Assembly (NCBI GenBank): GCA_036971715.1
Contig: JAVHJL010000012.1
Span: 992,001 to 1,056,000 of the forward strand
Length of the DNA stretch: 64,000 bases
Reading direction: 5' to 3'
Source of the DNA: Arthrobotrys musiformis
Taxonomy: Eukaryota > Ascomycota > Orbiliomycetes > Orbiliales > Orbiliaceae
The translations under genes and the position numbers were made by a program. Below the pieces are notes generated by a model, which searched no databases, was not told the origin of the DNA, and was given only the letters and a program-made list of their open reading frames with translations. Positions 34,378-44,328 of this stretch are shown here, piece after piece. Positions within the stretch are counted from its first letter, which is position 1; every line of letters begins with the position of its first letter.

Positions 34378-34924
34378 CTACCTGAGTGCACGCTCCATCT
34401 TGCTTTGGAAATTGTCGAAGATATCTTGTTGGAGGCACCGAGGCTTTTCCGCAGTAGATTCGTAAAGCTGTTTGGCAGCATTCGAGAGCCCATCCATGAT
34501 GGGCATGACCACAAAGCTTAGGACCTCCTCAGGCTTGACGTTAAGGCTGATAGAGCTAGTCTTGCCACCGATGCGCTCTGAGACGCTACCGCGGATAGAC
34601 TCGAAGCATGACAGAAGGGAATCGAGTTCGTTTAAGCTGAGTCGTTTCTCAAATGTTTTAAAAGCAAAGGCGGTGCGCACCCCTACCAATGTGCCAAAAC
34701 CAGTACGGTAACAACGTTCTTTGTTATACACGGGGGTATCGCCAATGAGAGCCGTATTCAAAATTGAAAGTATAGCCACTACATTGCGAGATTTCGCTCT
34801 TGTGGACGGCGAAAAAGCTTTCAATGAATTTGCGAAACTCATCCCGAAAGTTGTGAAATAGCTTGTCGAAGGCAAATTGTGCGATTTCGTCTTGAAACGA
34901 GATAGGAACGGCGAGATACGTCAC
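34378..34924 (-). pseudogene. Unidentified coding segment, probably an exon
   Basis: Two overlapping frames. 34924-34724 gives ISFQDEIAQFAFDKLFHNFR and DEFRKFIESFFAVHKS; 34875-34378 gives KTFEKRLSLNELDSLLSCFE, VLSFVVMPIMDGLSNAAKQL and QQDIFDNFQSKMERAL. The end reads GCACTCAG followed by GTAGGC, which fits a 5' splice site, so the gene may have continued toward lower coordinates. The helical character is clear but I recognise no family. The need for two frames within about 150 bp suggests a frameshift. Confidence 0.35.
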
Positions 34925-36759
34925 TGTGACATACAGTTACGATACTAAGACCCACTGCACCCTCTCAATTAGCTAACTATGTAAGAATAGGCAAACATGG
35001 AATACTTGCTTGAATTCTGGAATAGATCGACGGAGCTTTCCGGCATGGGCTGCGTGGGATATCTGATGTAAATACAAAACGATTTAAGAGGGGCTGGCGG
35101 CTATATGCACTTTATTCACCAGCTAGGCTCCAAGAGGTCTGAGAGCCTCTGAATAATCGGAGTCTTTGAACACCTGTCATAGATTGCAAAGGGGAACATG
35201 CCTCAAAGTTAGATGAAATTCCACACTAATTGGTCCTGAATTTTTTTGAAGTGCATATGCAGAGGGTGGTGTGCTCCATTCCGTGTCATTTATTCTTGCT
35301 TGACGCCGCTCTTGAAACAAGTAGTACACCACAAATTTACAAATCGGCCAGTAATATTTATTGACCTTCGTGAAGTGAGGGTCATAAACAGGCATTTTGG
35401 GGCGAGCTGTCGGTCATCCGAAGCAATCGAGGCTAGGTTTGAGATCAATCGTTCCGTGCCGATCCAGAGAATGATATCCTAGTTGGAATGTTCCAGATCT
35501 CTCTCAGGTTTCTTTTGTCTCGACCGAGTTCTGACGTATAACCGCAGTGGTATTCCTTGCGGTGGGCCCCTGCGCATGCGTGGTCTGGAGCGCAGAACTT
35601 AACTTGTCGAGCGTCGTAATGGTCGGAATGGCTGCTTGCCTCGTATCCAGCCGGAGGGGTAAAGAACACCAATATACATTTACATGTCCGATCGATCGTC
35701 CTTGTTACGTCGACCCTACTTAATTGATTGGTGTCGATGGTCCGTTTTGGGTGAACTAGTAATGCATCTAGCATCTAGATCTAAGCTAAGCGAATTTTAC
35801 AATCTCGGGGATAGATAGCATTTGAAGCCGAACGAATCAATAGGCTTCATAACTAGCAATTCAATATCGCCAACCCGCTGAGCCGAAGAACAGACTTTCG
35901 TTTTCACTAAGTACTTACACCTGGTACCAGTACCTCTATAGAACACTGTGATCAACAAGTTGCAGCAGCATGCCAAGCCTAATCTCGGGGCTGAGCCGGC
36001 AGACATTATTGTCTTTTCAAGCTTGCAGGGTACCCCAGCCTTTGCAATTTGTCGGGAGACGGGATCAATTGTTTCAGGAAAGAACACGAGACTTCATTCT
36101 CCGGCCCGACGGGTTGGCCACATTGAATTGCTAGCTATGAAGCCTATTGATTCGTTCGGCTCGGAATAATTCGCTTAAATATTCAACACATCAAAGCTGA
36201 AGATTTGAAGGTGCATGTATGCAAGGAAGTGGGTCAAAACTGAGGAGTCGAGACTAGCTGCGCATGACGACGAAATTTTGCTTTCGGCAGATCGTACATA
36301 GTAGTAACAAGTAGTAAGAGAGGAAGCTTAAAGATGGTAAAAATTACCTATAGCATATATTTGTGGAGTATACAGACAAAAAAAGACATTTTCTGCTAGC
36401 TAGGCTAGGTATACGGGGTACTTGATGCATGATGCAATAGAGAGAAACGTATGAAGTAATTTAAAGTACAGGCTTAGGATGTGATGCAATCCCGTCTGAA
36501 AATACTCATTGACAAAAATGTGGACGTCAGGGTTCATGACACTAACACAAATCGAAACCTCAAGGTTCGGGCCCGAGCGGGCAGACTGCGAGAAATTTTG
36601 AAAGGTATTCAAAACCTCGTTGTCGATATCGGAGTTACGATTTGATACTTCCCAGGCCGCCATGCTTGCGAGAATATCACTTCCTTTCTCTAACGACTCG
36701 GTACTGTAGTTCTCTCAAGAACGAATGGCCCATTATTATGACAACAACCACCTGGAAGC
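34925..36759. other. Intergenic, with one inverted repeat pair
   Basis: No gene recognised with confidence. A minus-strand frame at 36663-36400 (MAAWEVSNRNSDIDNEVLNT start, NLEVSICVSVMNPDVHIFV) is weakly protein-like. The inverted repeat at 35825-36162 is listed separately. Confidence 0.35.
35825..36162. repeat. Inverted repeat pair (61-bp arms, 216-bp spacer)
   Basis: 35825-35885 is the reverse complement of 36102-36162 with about 7 mismatches. The most conserved part is ATGAAGCCTATTGATTCGTT. No transposase and no clear target duplication. Could be a foldback element or a local inverted duplication. Confidence 0.7.
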
Positions 36760-37215
36760 CTCATCACTGAACGAAGGAGATAAAGCATATCTGCTTGCAT
36801 GAAATCTAAAAAGCAGGCGCCCCAACAAAAAACTCGAATCAGAAATTTGACCCCCACACAATCAAAAAACAACTTGGGAAACACCGATACAAATTAGAGA
36901 TACCTAGATCTTCATATACCAGTTCTTAGACCAGCCCCCTCAGGACTTCGAGAAGACCCCAACAACATCGAGATAGAGTATAACGACTTCGCTGAATACG
37001 ACGTCGAACGAATCCTTGAAGGACCCAATGAGAATAATGTATATCTCATCCGATAATCTCAACCCTGCGGCCCAGAAGATGACTCCCGGCAATCAGAAGA
37101 AAACATCTCCCCCGAACTTATCCAGTCTTTTCTAAGGCAACCCGGGATACCCATTCAACAGGATACCGCAGAGCCAAAGAAAAAACGTGGACGGCCTAGG
37201 AAAACCCAAGATTAG
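36760..37215 (+). pseudogene. Gypsy integrase C-terminus with chromodomain and AT-hook
   Basis: The frame reads EGDKAYLLA then stop, NLKSRRPNKKLE (the usual 'GDKVWL..NIKTxRPSKKLD' integrase tail), LHIPVLRPAPSG (the usual 'FHVSLLRP'), then a chromodomain start EYDVERILEGPNENNVYLI, and ends in a basic AT-hook PKKKRGRPRK before TAG at 37213-37215. At least three in-frame stops occur (near 36801, 36850 and 37055). Nothing of the upstream pol remains. This is a 3' scrap of a chromovirus-type Gypsy element. Confidence 0.7.
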
Positions 37216-37252
37216 TACTATTGTGGATAAACCACCACCTTACGAATCTTAC

Positions 37253-38125
37253 CTATTCACAGCCCTGGCCACACACACAATTTGTTAAGCACCAACGGTG
37301 CTCCTCGTCCCAACGTTCCTCCAACTCCTCCAACGACCGAAGAAGTCTCCCCCACTCCGCACGATACACCGGAGCCACCAACGACATATTAGCACGCACC
37401 ATCTGCATGATGCGGTCCACAAGTAAAATATCAGCCACTAGTGACCTGGCGTGCTGAAGAAGGATATCTCTGCAAGGCATTTTTGTGTATTGCTAAAGAT
37501 AATGAACAAGAGAAGAAATCATTTAACCTACAATCCCCAAATCCTCATAAATATCTCTCACGAAAGCATCCACCGAAAAAATCGAATCATCCACCATATT
37601 CTCAAAGAAATCCGAAACGCCTGGCTCAACTGAAGAGGAGCTGCATACTGTGCATACTGTGCATACTGTGCATACTCCTCAGTCCCTGGCTGACGATCCT
37701 GAAGATCAATCTCCCCTCCATCATCTTCCATGGAGTTACTTGGATCGAAATGTATCATTTCGTCTAGAGTAAGCTCTGGAGTATGAAAACGATGCACCGG
37801 CTCCTTGAAGGGCCCAGAACCTCCCTCCTCTGAGCCCGAGCTGCCAGGCCCTTCTTCCGATTCCAAATCTGCCTCAGTTTGTACAACACTCCCGCGATAT
37901 TTCTCTATGATGACTTGCATTTCTTTCTGACGACGGCCCATCTCTGATGCGACACCCCGAATCAATGACTTGGCGAGATCCCCCTGAGCTTTTGATAAGT
38001 TTGCGTGGATCTCCGACACGATTGCTTGATTCTTCTCAACCTCCTTTTTCGCAGACTTAAAACGAACTTCCACCTCCTTAAGTTCTTTAAACTTCCTTGA
38101 TCTCCAGAAGAACTTTGTAACTCTC
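37253..38125 (-). pseudogene. Hypothetical coiled-coil protein, broken
   Basis: The minus-strand frame from about 38125 begins FFWRSRKFKELKEVEVRFKS and is a coiled coil (KNQAIVSEIHANLSKAQGDL), then an acidic Gly/Ser-rich segment and FHTPELTLDEMIHFDPSNSM. A 9-bp tandem repeat at 37639-37675 encodes AQYAQYAQYA. After it the coding sense shifts frame to EPGVSDFFENMVDDSIFSVD and AFVRDIYEDLGIV, ending at a possible splice donor (GTTAAA). A further piece at 37480-37253 reads HARSLVADILLVDRIMQMVR. The family is unknown; it might be gag of a Gypsy element, since a Gypsy 3' end abuts it, but on the opposite strand. Confidence 0.35.
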
Positions 38126-38160
38126 CATCAACCTCCCAACCAACCATCTACAGACCATCG

Positions 38161-40599
38161 CGAGCACACGATACCGCCCATATGCATCACAAGCCAGCCA
38201 CCCCGTCTACCTTCTCTCTTAATTCTAGAATTTTGCTTTTTCACTTGTATAGTATATCAGAATTCAGTTTATGTGCGTTCGAAATCTAACGTTTGTGTCC
38301 CAGTGAAGTGCGGCGCGGTGCGCAGTGAAGTGCAGGAAGAACTTAAAACCGGAACCGAGCCAAGCTAAACCTCACATCCATGTCCCTACCATGGATATTA
38401 AGCTAACCTAAAGTAGAACTGTAATTATTTTGGTTGACTAAGCTAATAATGGTCGTCGTTACATACCAAAACTACGGCAACTCATAACGGGACCCACTTG
38501 CCAAATCAATGTCAAAGTGCACAATTGCACAATCGCAACGTTGAAATACCTTAATTACATATATTACAACCACGCTGTCTTAAAATATAATAAAAAGTAG
38601 TCAAAGTCTTTCAATAATATATTAGTTTATATTTTATCAACTTTTTCTTTTATTTAATTAACTTTTGGCGTCGGAAAGATAGGTTGACTGTTTTTCGTAC
38701 AATTGATTTTTTTTTTTCTGTCAACTTGCTCGCATGTATGTAATTATATTAGAGTTTTCTCCATCAATCAATCAACAATCCATCACAATTCGAGACCTAC
38801 CGACCCAATTACTTCCACAGCTCAACAACCGCCAGCCCGAGTTCGACGAAGCAAAAAACGAAACTGTGCTATAGAACCCGTTCTATAACTTGGCGGAATT
38901 ACAAATATTTTCACCTTTCACTGTTTCCATATACGTATCCACTAGACCAACAAGCCGCTCGAATTTTGCACTTTTGGGCCGCTCCTCTATCAAAAATACT
39001 CCTTTTTCCGTAGCGGTATCCTTTGGGTTCAGATTATATCTCGGCCAGTTGACATAGAAAGGTTAGTGGTCGTGGCATAACTTTTGGGGAGTTGATGGAT
39101 ATGGCTGACCTAGGCGCTTTGCCGTGATTTAGATGAACTACTAAGCTAAGTGCGTTGGAGAACATTGGAAAACAACGATAATCGACAATGGGCAAGTAAA
39201 AATGGAGCTATTACTCAAACGTTTACTCTCTTCATAGGGACAACGGACTGGTTTGTCAAATAGGGTGGAATTATGAGCACTTGTACAATTGTCGCAGCAG
39301 TCTCGACATACTTGTCGCAAAAAGCCTAATGCACACGGAATTATTTCCTTTCAGATTCTTATGACGTCAAAAAATCCATATTGCAGGGAACTAGGTCTTT
39401 GCACACTGGATCAATTCACGAACCAGCCGTTGGCCCTCTTAATTTCTACTATCGCTATCTAGGCTGCTCCATCCTAAGGTCCACTACCCGGGCATAGATG
39501 AATCCATGGAGTTGAGGTGGCGATGTGCGACACATATTAGGAGTCCCCGGGATGATCGACGATTACGCGCGTGCATGTACAATCACCATCACTCGTTATT
39601 GCAGGCGGGACATTTGCCAATGGTCGAGACACGTCTGAGCGCTTGTGCTTAAAGGCTGGGGCATATGCAAAGACGAGCCTCACCGATGCCACGACGCATT
39701 CACGAAGCGTTACCACCAGGTTCCCTTGCCATGGAGGTCAGCAAAAGAGAAAACTGCAGAGCAATTTATAATTTAACGGTTGTCGACACTTCAATTGGTC
39801 TAAATTTGGACTGGGACGCCATGCAACTGTAGACTTGAGCTTCCGCGAAAATGTGACCTCCGCGACATGATGTACGGGACCCCAGTAGTGAGAGCAAGAA
39901 AGAAAAGCGGGAACACTGACTTGTAATTGGTTAGCTGATATGGACAGGTAAGTTCCGGGGCCTAAGTATAACTGTTCGGATAATATGATAGAATATGGCG
40001 ATGATCATACTAACGATCTCGACGGACTGAACTATTGTATGTATGTACATGTACATGTATTAGTTTACAAAGCAAACTCGACGCCACCGAGACACAAGTC
40101 GCCATCTCCTGCCCCCAAAAATAAGGACACGAGGATAATTAGTAGTATCCCATAAACTAGCACCAGGGGCGACCACCACCGTAATTCTTTTACATCAAAA
40201 ACTTGAATAACTCAGTATTTCAACTTAGGCATTCCATTTCTCAAAGCCTTGCAATTGCACTGTTGACGCTATATGCTAGATTGACCTACCGCCCTTTCGG
40301 TGGCTGGCCCCCCAGCTTGCGGATGTATACATATCTACCTAGGTACCTAGGTATTTATTCAACATTAATTATGTCTTCCAATAATAGGGAGATTTATTAG
40401 AGTGTTTATCAAACAGCCTTTTACCAAATCATGGGAAATAAATGCCCATAATATAATTCTCAATACATTTATCTAACTTGTCAAAATTAAAAAGAAATTT
40501 GGCCTTACCGTCCTACGCTCGTTGATAATACGGCTGGTGCTACGTATCGGCGGCAACCTGACGCGACAAAAAAAAAGATATTCGATTTTATGATGCAGA
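38161..40599. other. No gene recognised
   Basis: About 2.4 kb with only short, motif-free frames on both strands. Moderately AT-rich between 38540 and 38760. No inverted or tandem repeat of note was seen by eye. Confidence 0.4.
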
Positions 40600-40875
40600 A
40601 TATAACAAGGAAAGAGGAATATGAAAAATCTCGCGCTCGAAATCTTATGCTTGAAACCGAGGTTACCGACAATATGAAACTGATGGGGACAGGAGTGAAT
40701 ATTGGCTCGTAAGGGAATTCACTAATGGCCGTATAGCAGCCTGGAGGGCAAAAGGTATTCAAAAAGAGGATGGAACGGACGAACCGGTCCTGGAAAGTCA
40801 AGAGCGGATTGGCCCAGAAGACGTCGTTGCACCTGGGACCTCTACCATCCATAATGTTCTAAATGACTCTTGAAA
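40600..40875 (+). pseudogene. Coding-like fragment, unidentified
   Basis: The plus strand ends in a convincing frame (DRSEYWLVREFTNGRIAAWR, then EDGTDEPVLESQERIGPEDV) with a TGA at about 40873. The upstream half is open only in another frame, so an intron or frameshift must lie near 40670. No family recognised. Confidence 0.25.
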
Positions 40876-40879
40876 TCGT

Positions 40880-41613
40880 GGCAGTGAGTGATTATCGAAG
40901 AGATGCACCGATGCCTTGCATTAACTAACACCCTTAAAGGAATATTTCTTTGACAGTTCAGGATCAGTCGTCGGGAAAATTCAAGAAACGGCACAGCTCA
41001 AAAAAAAAACCGTGTAACCCTTCCAACTTTGCATGCCGTTTCTGGCAAGGAAAGGAAGGGGAAATTCCGCTCGGGTGTCATTTTTGCTTGAACCGTGTCC
41101 TATCTGGTTTTTTAGCTCCCACTCATGCAAGAATTTTGTAAATCAAGGCTTTCCATGCATAAAGAGTATCACATATTTGGGCTGAAAAACGACCGCCATG
41201 CACATCTTACATAGGTGCCCGGAAGTATTTATGCGTGTTTTGCATTTCTGATTTCAAAGCCTGCTTTTGGGCCGCTATATGAAAGGAGTAAGGAGGTGAG
41301 AGGCAAAAAAAGAAAATAACATTTTGGGCAGAGCTTAGTGGCCTAGTTTTTTCCCCGCCCATCGAAGATTCTTTCTTATGTTGGTGCGAACGCACCCGAA
41401 GCATCACAAATGCTCTTCGTGAGAGATTTCTTCTTGAGGTTAGTGTACACCGGTACTTTGGACCGGTGAAGCTCCATATATTCTTCCCATTTCATAATTA
41501 TATCGACTGGGCCTAGGCACGAGGAAGACAGTATTCCATAGCCTCATAGCTACGTGTTGTCCCTTTTCAATTCTCAGATTCGAATACGCTAATACACGCT
41601 CACGTTCCCGTTC
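40880..41613. other. No gene recognised
   Basis: Short frames only. It would include the promoter of the ORF at 41614; no defined element is seen. Confidence 0.35.
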
Positions 41614-42225
41614 ATGGATCAGTATACACCCTTCCCACATCTCAAATCTACTCCTTCGCCTATGATATCCACCTCTAATCAGCATTTAAAACCTGATCGA
41701 ACTTATTATCCCGAACATCGCGGCGAACTTGACTCTGAAGGCGACAACAGCCCCGGCGAGTTCGCTGAGACGAACCTCAGTAGCGACACTGGCTCTAGCC
41801 CTATGGACGATTCGGATGAATGCCACGAATCCATCAATTCGGCAGATCATTTGGATGACAATGCGAAGAAGGCTATTACTACAATGTTCGATAAAATCAC
41901 GATTATATTTGCATGCGGAAATGTTGAGTCGGCCAAGGGATTCTATGAAAACATAGTGGAATTCAATGCGGCAACTTTTAACGATCTAAACACTTGGTGG
42001 AAGTCAAGAAATGGCAACGATGAATTTATCAAAAAAGCTGGTATTTTAATTTCATTTGTACATTTGTTTATGTGGTCGGAAAAAGGGTGGAATGGTCAAT
42101 ACGCGCTAAACGAAGTGGAAAAACGGTTTATGAAGACCCAGAAGGAGCTTCCCGGAAAAGAGGAGGCAGATTATCGCCTTTCTATGGGAGGAATGGAACC
42201 AGGAAGTTGGGGGAAGTGTATCTAA
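41614..42225 (+). CDS. Hypothetical protein, 203 aa
   Basis: Uninterrupted frame with an acidic, Ser/Asp-rich N-terminal half (residues 38-82, SDTGSSPMDDSDECHES). The C-terminal half (83-203) looks globular and helical: AKKAITTMFDKITIIFACGN, FNDLNTWWKSRNGNDEFIKK and SFVHLFMWSEKGWNGQYALN. No signal peptide or membrane helix. I recognise no family; Trp/Phe-rich amphipathic helices and the lack of stops argue against chance. It could be a lineage-specific gene or part of an unrecognised mobile element. Neighbours are non-coding. Confidence 0.5.
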   Translation: MDQYTPFPHLKSTPSPMISTSNQHLKPDRTYYPEHRGELDSEGDNSPGEFAETNLSSDTGSSPMDDSDECHESINSADHLDDNAKKAITTMFDKITIIFACGNVESAKGFYENIVEFNAATFNDLNTWWKSRNGNDEFIKKAGILISFVHLFMWSEKGWNGQYALNEVEKRFMKTQKELPGKEEADYRLSMGGMEPGSWGKCI

Positions 42226-42924
42226 CTCCTAGGCCCAGCCAATTTCGACAAGCATATTAATAAGGCTGAACCAGAACTGGGGTCTCCATAAATCATTTGC
42301 TTTTAAAAAAAAGACTTCCAATATCATAGCTTCGTAGTGGTGGTGCATGTCCTGGTCTATGACTATCTGAGTATGGATTGAGCATTAAATATGCATGTCC
42401 CCCGATCCACTTTCATAGCCTTCATCATCATCATCATCATCACCCACATCATCATCATAACCCACATGTCGTCTATGGCTGCCACTTGAGTTTAGGGTAA
42501 TTATCACAGTGTCGGCCCTGCTTGGCGCTTCTGAGGAGTGTAATCGAAAAGAATGACGTCCAAAAATTTCTCTAGCCGGCGGGCAGGCTGGATTCGTAGT
42601 TGATCGGGGAAGTTGCAACTGTGACGGGATTCCGTCGAAAGACAGGTCTAATTGTGTTGCCTCTAGTTCTGATCGCAGCTGGGGACGTACCTAGAACCTT
42701 GTATATACCTAGGTAACTAACACAGATGGCAAATCCAAACCCGCCCGCGAACAAGCACCCCCCTGCAGACGAGCCCTCCCCTATAGGTGTGCACCCGAAC
42801 CTACCTCTTATTCGGGGGCAAATGCAAGTCGACTCGTGAATACGCAACCGCCAATACATAGGGAAGCCGATCAGCGCTTTCTGCAAGGTACAAGGTTCGG
42901 CTAAAACAGTAGAGATAATATAAC
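42226..42924. other. Intergenic with short CAT repeats
   Basis: No gene recognised. An interrupted (CAT)n tract lies at about 42421-42460. Confidence 0.4.
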
Positions 42925-43065
42925 GGAGGCTGCCTCCGTACAACATACGTACTTATGTTAAATAAGAAAAGTTCTGCAGTGAACGCGGTTAATATTTAAT
43001 ATATTGAATATTCGACGTTTGACGTTCTCGTTCTAGTCTGCGCGCGCGCACGTGAAAATCTGACA
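42925..43065 (-). repeat. Second copy of the Gypsy LTR-like repeat
   Basis: Shares GCAGTGAACGCGGTTAATAT and flanking sequence, including TACGTACTTA upstream and GACGTTCTCGTTCTAGTCTG downstream, with 28800-28945. It is also found at 51075-51145. Confidence 0.7.
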
Positions 43066-43077
43066 TTCGGAGCACTC

Positions 43078-43198
43078 TACTCCTACTACCTATACCAACG
43101 CCAATATGTCATCCCCAGACGATAATCACATCGAGCAAGACTCGATGTGATTATCGTCTGGGGATGACATATTGGCGTTGGTATAGGTAGTAGGAGTA
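43078..43198. repeat. Perfect palindrome, 58-bp arms, 5-bp loop
   Basis: 43078-43135 is the exact reverse complement of 43141-43198; the centre is CAAGA (43136-43140). The right arm continues into sequence with a TATA-like motif on the minus strand (CTATAAAATGG near 43308) that looks LTR-like, while the left arm abuts the dispersed LTR repeat. A perfect 58-bp match implies recent origin by an inverted duplication or template switch, or an assembly/amplification artefact. Confidence 0.95.
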
Positions 43199-43593
43199 TT
43201 TCGACCACGGTTGAAGAGTAGATATCAATAAAGTCCAAGAGAGCTAGTGCTTGGAATTTTGAATGTGAGTGCAGTGTAAAGGACACTGCACGGGGGCTGG
43301 CTGCCATTTTATAGGCTTCCCCGATTCTAAAATCAGGCTTTCAAGTTCATCTTGAGGCCGGAGGCCGCGAGGTAATCAAGCCCCCCAATTTTGGCATCTC
43401 AACATTTCATGACTTGCACCATGTACGTGTCAACGGTTTGTACTGCGGAACGCCCCCTCTTGCCCGCGAGATAGGACTTCGCAATCGAGGAAAAGCCAAA
43501 CCGAGCAGAGCCGTGCATGCCGAGAAAGCTGAGTGTGTGTCCTTATAGGCCTATCAATTGCCTGGATTCGAGGCCAGGCGCAAGTGGTGTTTG

Positions 43594-43630
<37 letters not shown>

Positions 43631-43919
43631 GGTTAGTGCGAATTGATATCATTGACATCTGGGAAATCGTGGAATCCCCGGTTGGCCGCGTTGGAAGCAG
43701 TGCTAGAGCTAGACTTTTTTTCCAAACTTGTACTAGTAATATAGAGTGGAAGTTCGGCGGGACGTTGCCGTGTCCCTACTAAAGTGCTGGAATATACTAG
43801 CTGCTCGATGGATCGAGCTATCGCGGCGTGCATCAATGGGGCCACACCAAAGCAAGGGCAACCCAGCAACTATCTGCGGTCTTTCACATTTTATCACAAT
43901 CGATCGTGAGTACTCCGTA
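43199..43919. other. LTR-like sequence and poly-T tract
   Basis: 43199-43480 reads on the minus strand like an LTR R/U5 region (TATA-like box near 43308). 43596-43629 is T34, perhaps the poly(A) tail of a minus-strand retroposed sequence. No gene recognised. Confidence 0.4.
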
Positions 43920-44136
43920 CAGGGTATTAATATTTCAGGTATTCCACGTTTGGATTGTGGCTTACTAGGGGTTTTTGTATGTGAACCGACTGGGCAAAAG
44001 AGAACAGCCCTCTCTCAAAAAGTAAACAATTGTGATTGGCAACTGTACATGGAATACCTGAAATGTTGCAGGGACCTCCAGACTAGTTACCTGAAATGGT
44101 TGCGCAGGTAAGTGACTATTTACCTGAAATGCCCTG
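43920..44136. mobile_element. MITE with TA target duplication (217 bp)
   Basis: The left end TA|CAGGGTATTAATATTTCAGG and the right end TTTACCTGAAATGCCCTG|TA are imperfect inverted repeats flanked by TA. ACCTGAAATG occurs three times near the right end (at about 44057, 44092 and 44122) and once inverted at the left, so the subterminal region is also repetitive. No ORF. The TA duplication suggests a Tc1/mariner-type source. Confidence 0.65.
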
Positions 44137-44160
44137 TAACTACGCGCGGCCAGTTCTTAG

Positions 44161-44328
44161 TGGGAAGAAGTGACCGTGGTCCTAATTGGGGAATACGCAA
44201 AAAAAAGTAAATCACCACCAAAATATTGATTGTTTACTTTTGTTCGCGATGCGGCTCTGTTGACTTTTGTATGGTGTTTTGCTTGTCTTTGCGTATTCCT
44301 CGATTAGGATCACGGTCACTTCTTCCCA
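44161..44328. mobile_element. MITE with 41-bp TIRs (168 bp)
   Basis: Termini start TGGGAAGAAGTGACCGTG; the 41-bp inverted repeats (44161-44201 and 44288-44328) differ at three positions. The interior of about 86 bp is non-coding. The target duplication could not be resolved. It lies only 24 bp from the preceding MITE. Confidence 0.85.

Noticed and set aside
36400..36663. NLR/NACHT-like segment on the minus strand
   Set aside because: Only a vague resemblance (LEVSICVSVMNPDVHIFV) and no Walker motifs nearby.
43596..43629. T34 as evidence of a processed pseudogene on the minus strand
   Set aside because: No gene-like sequence or target duplication could be linked to it.
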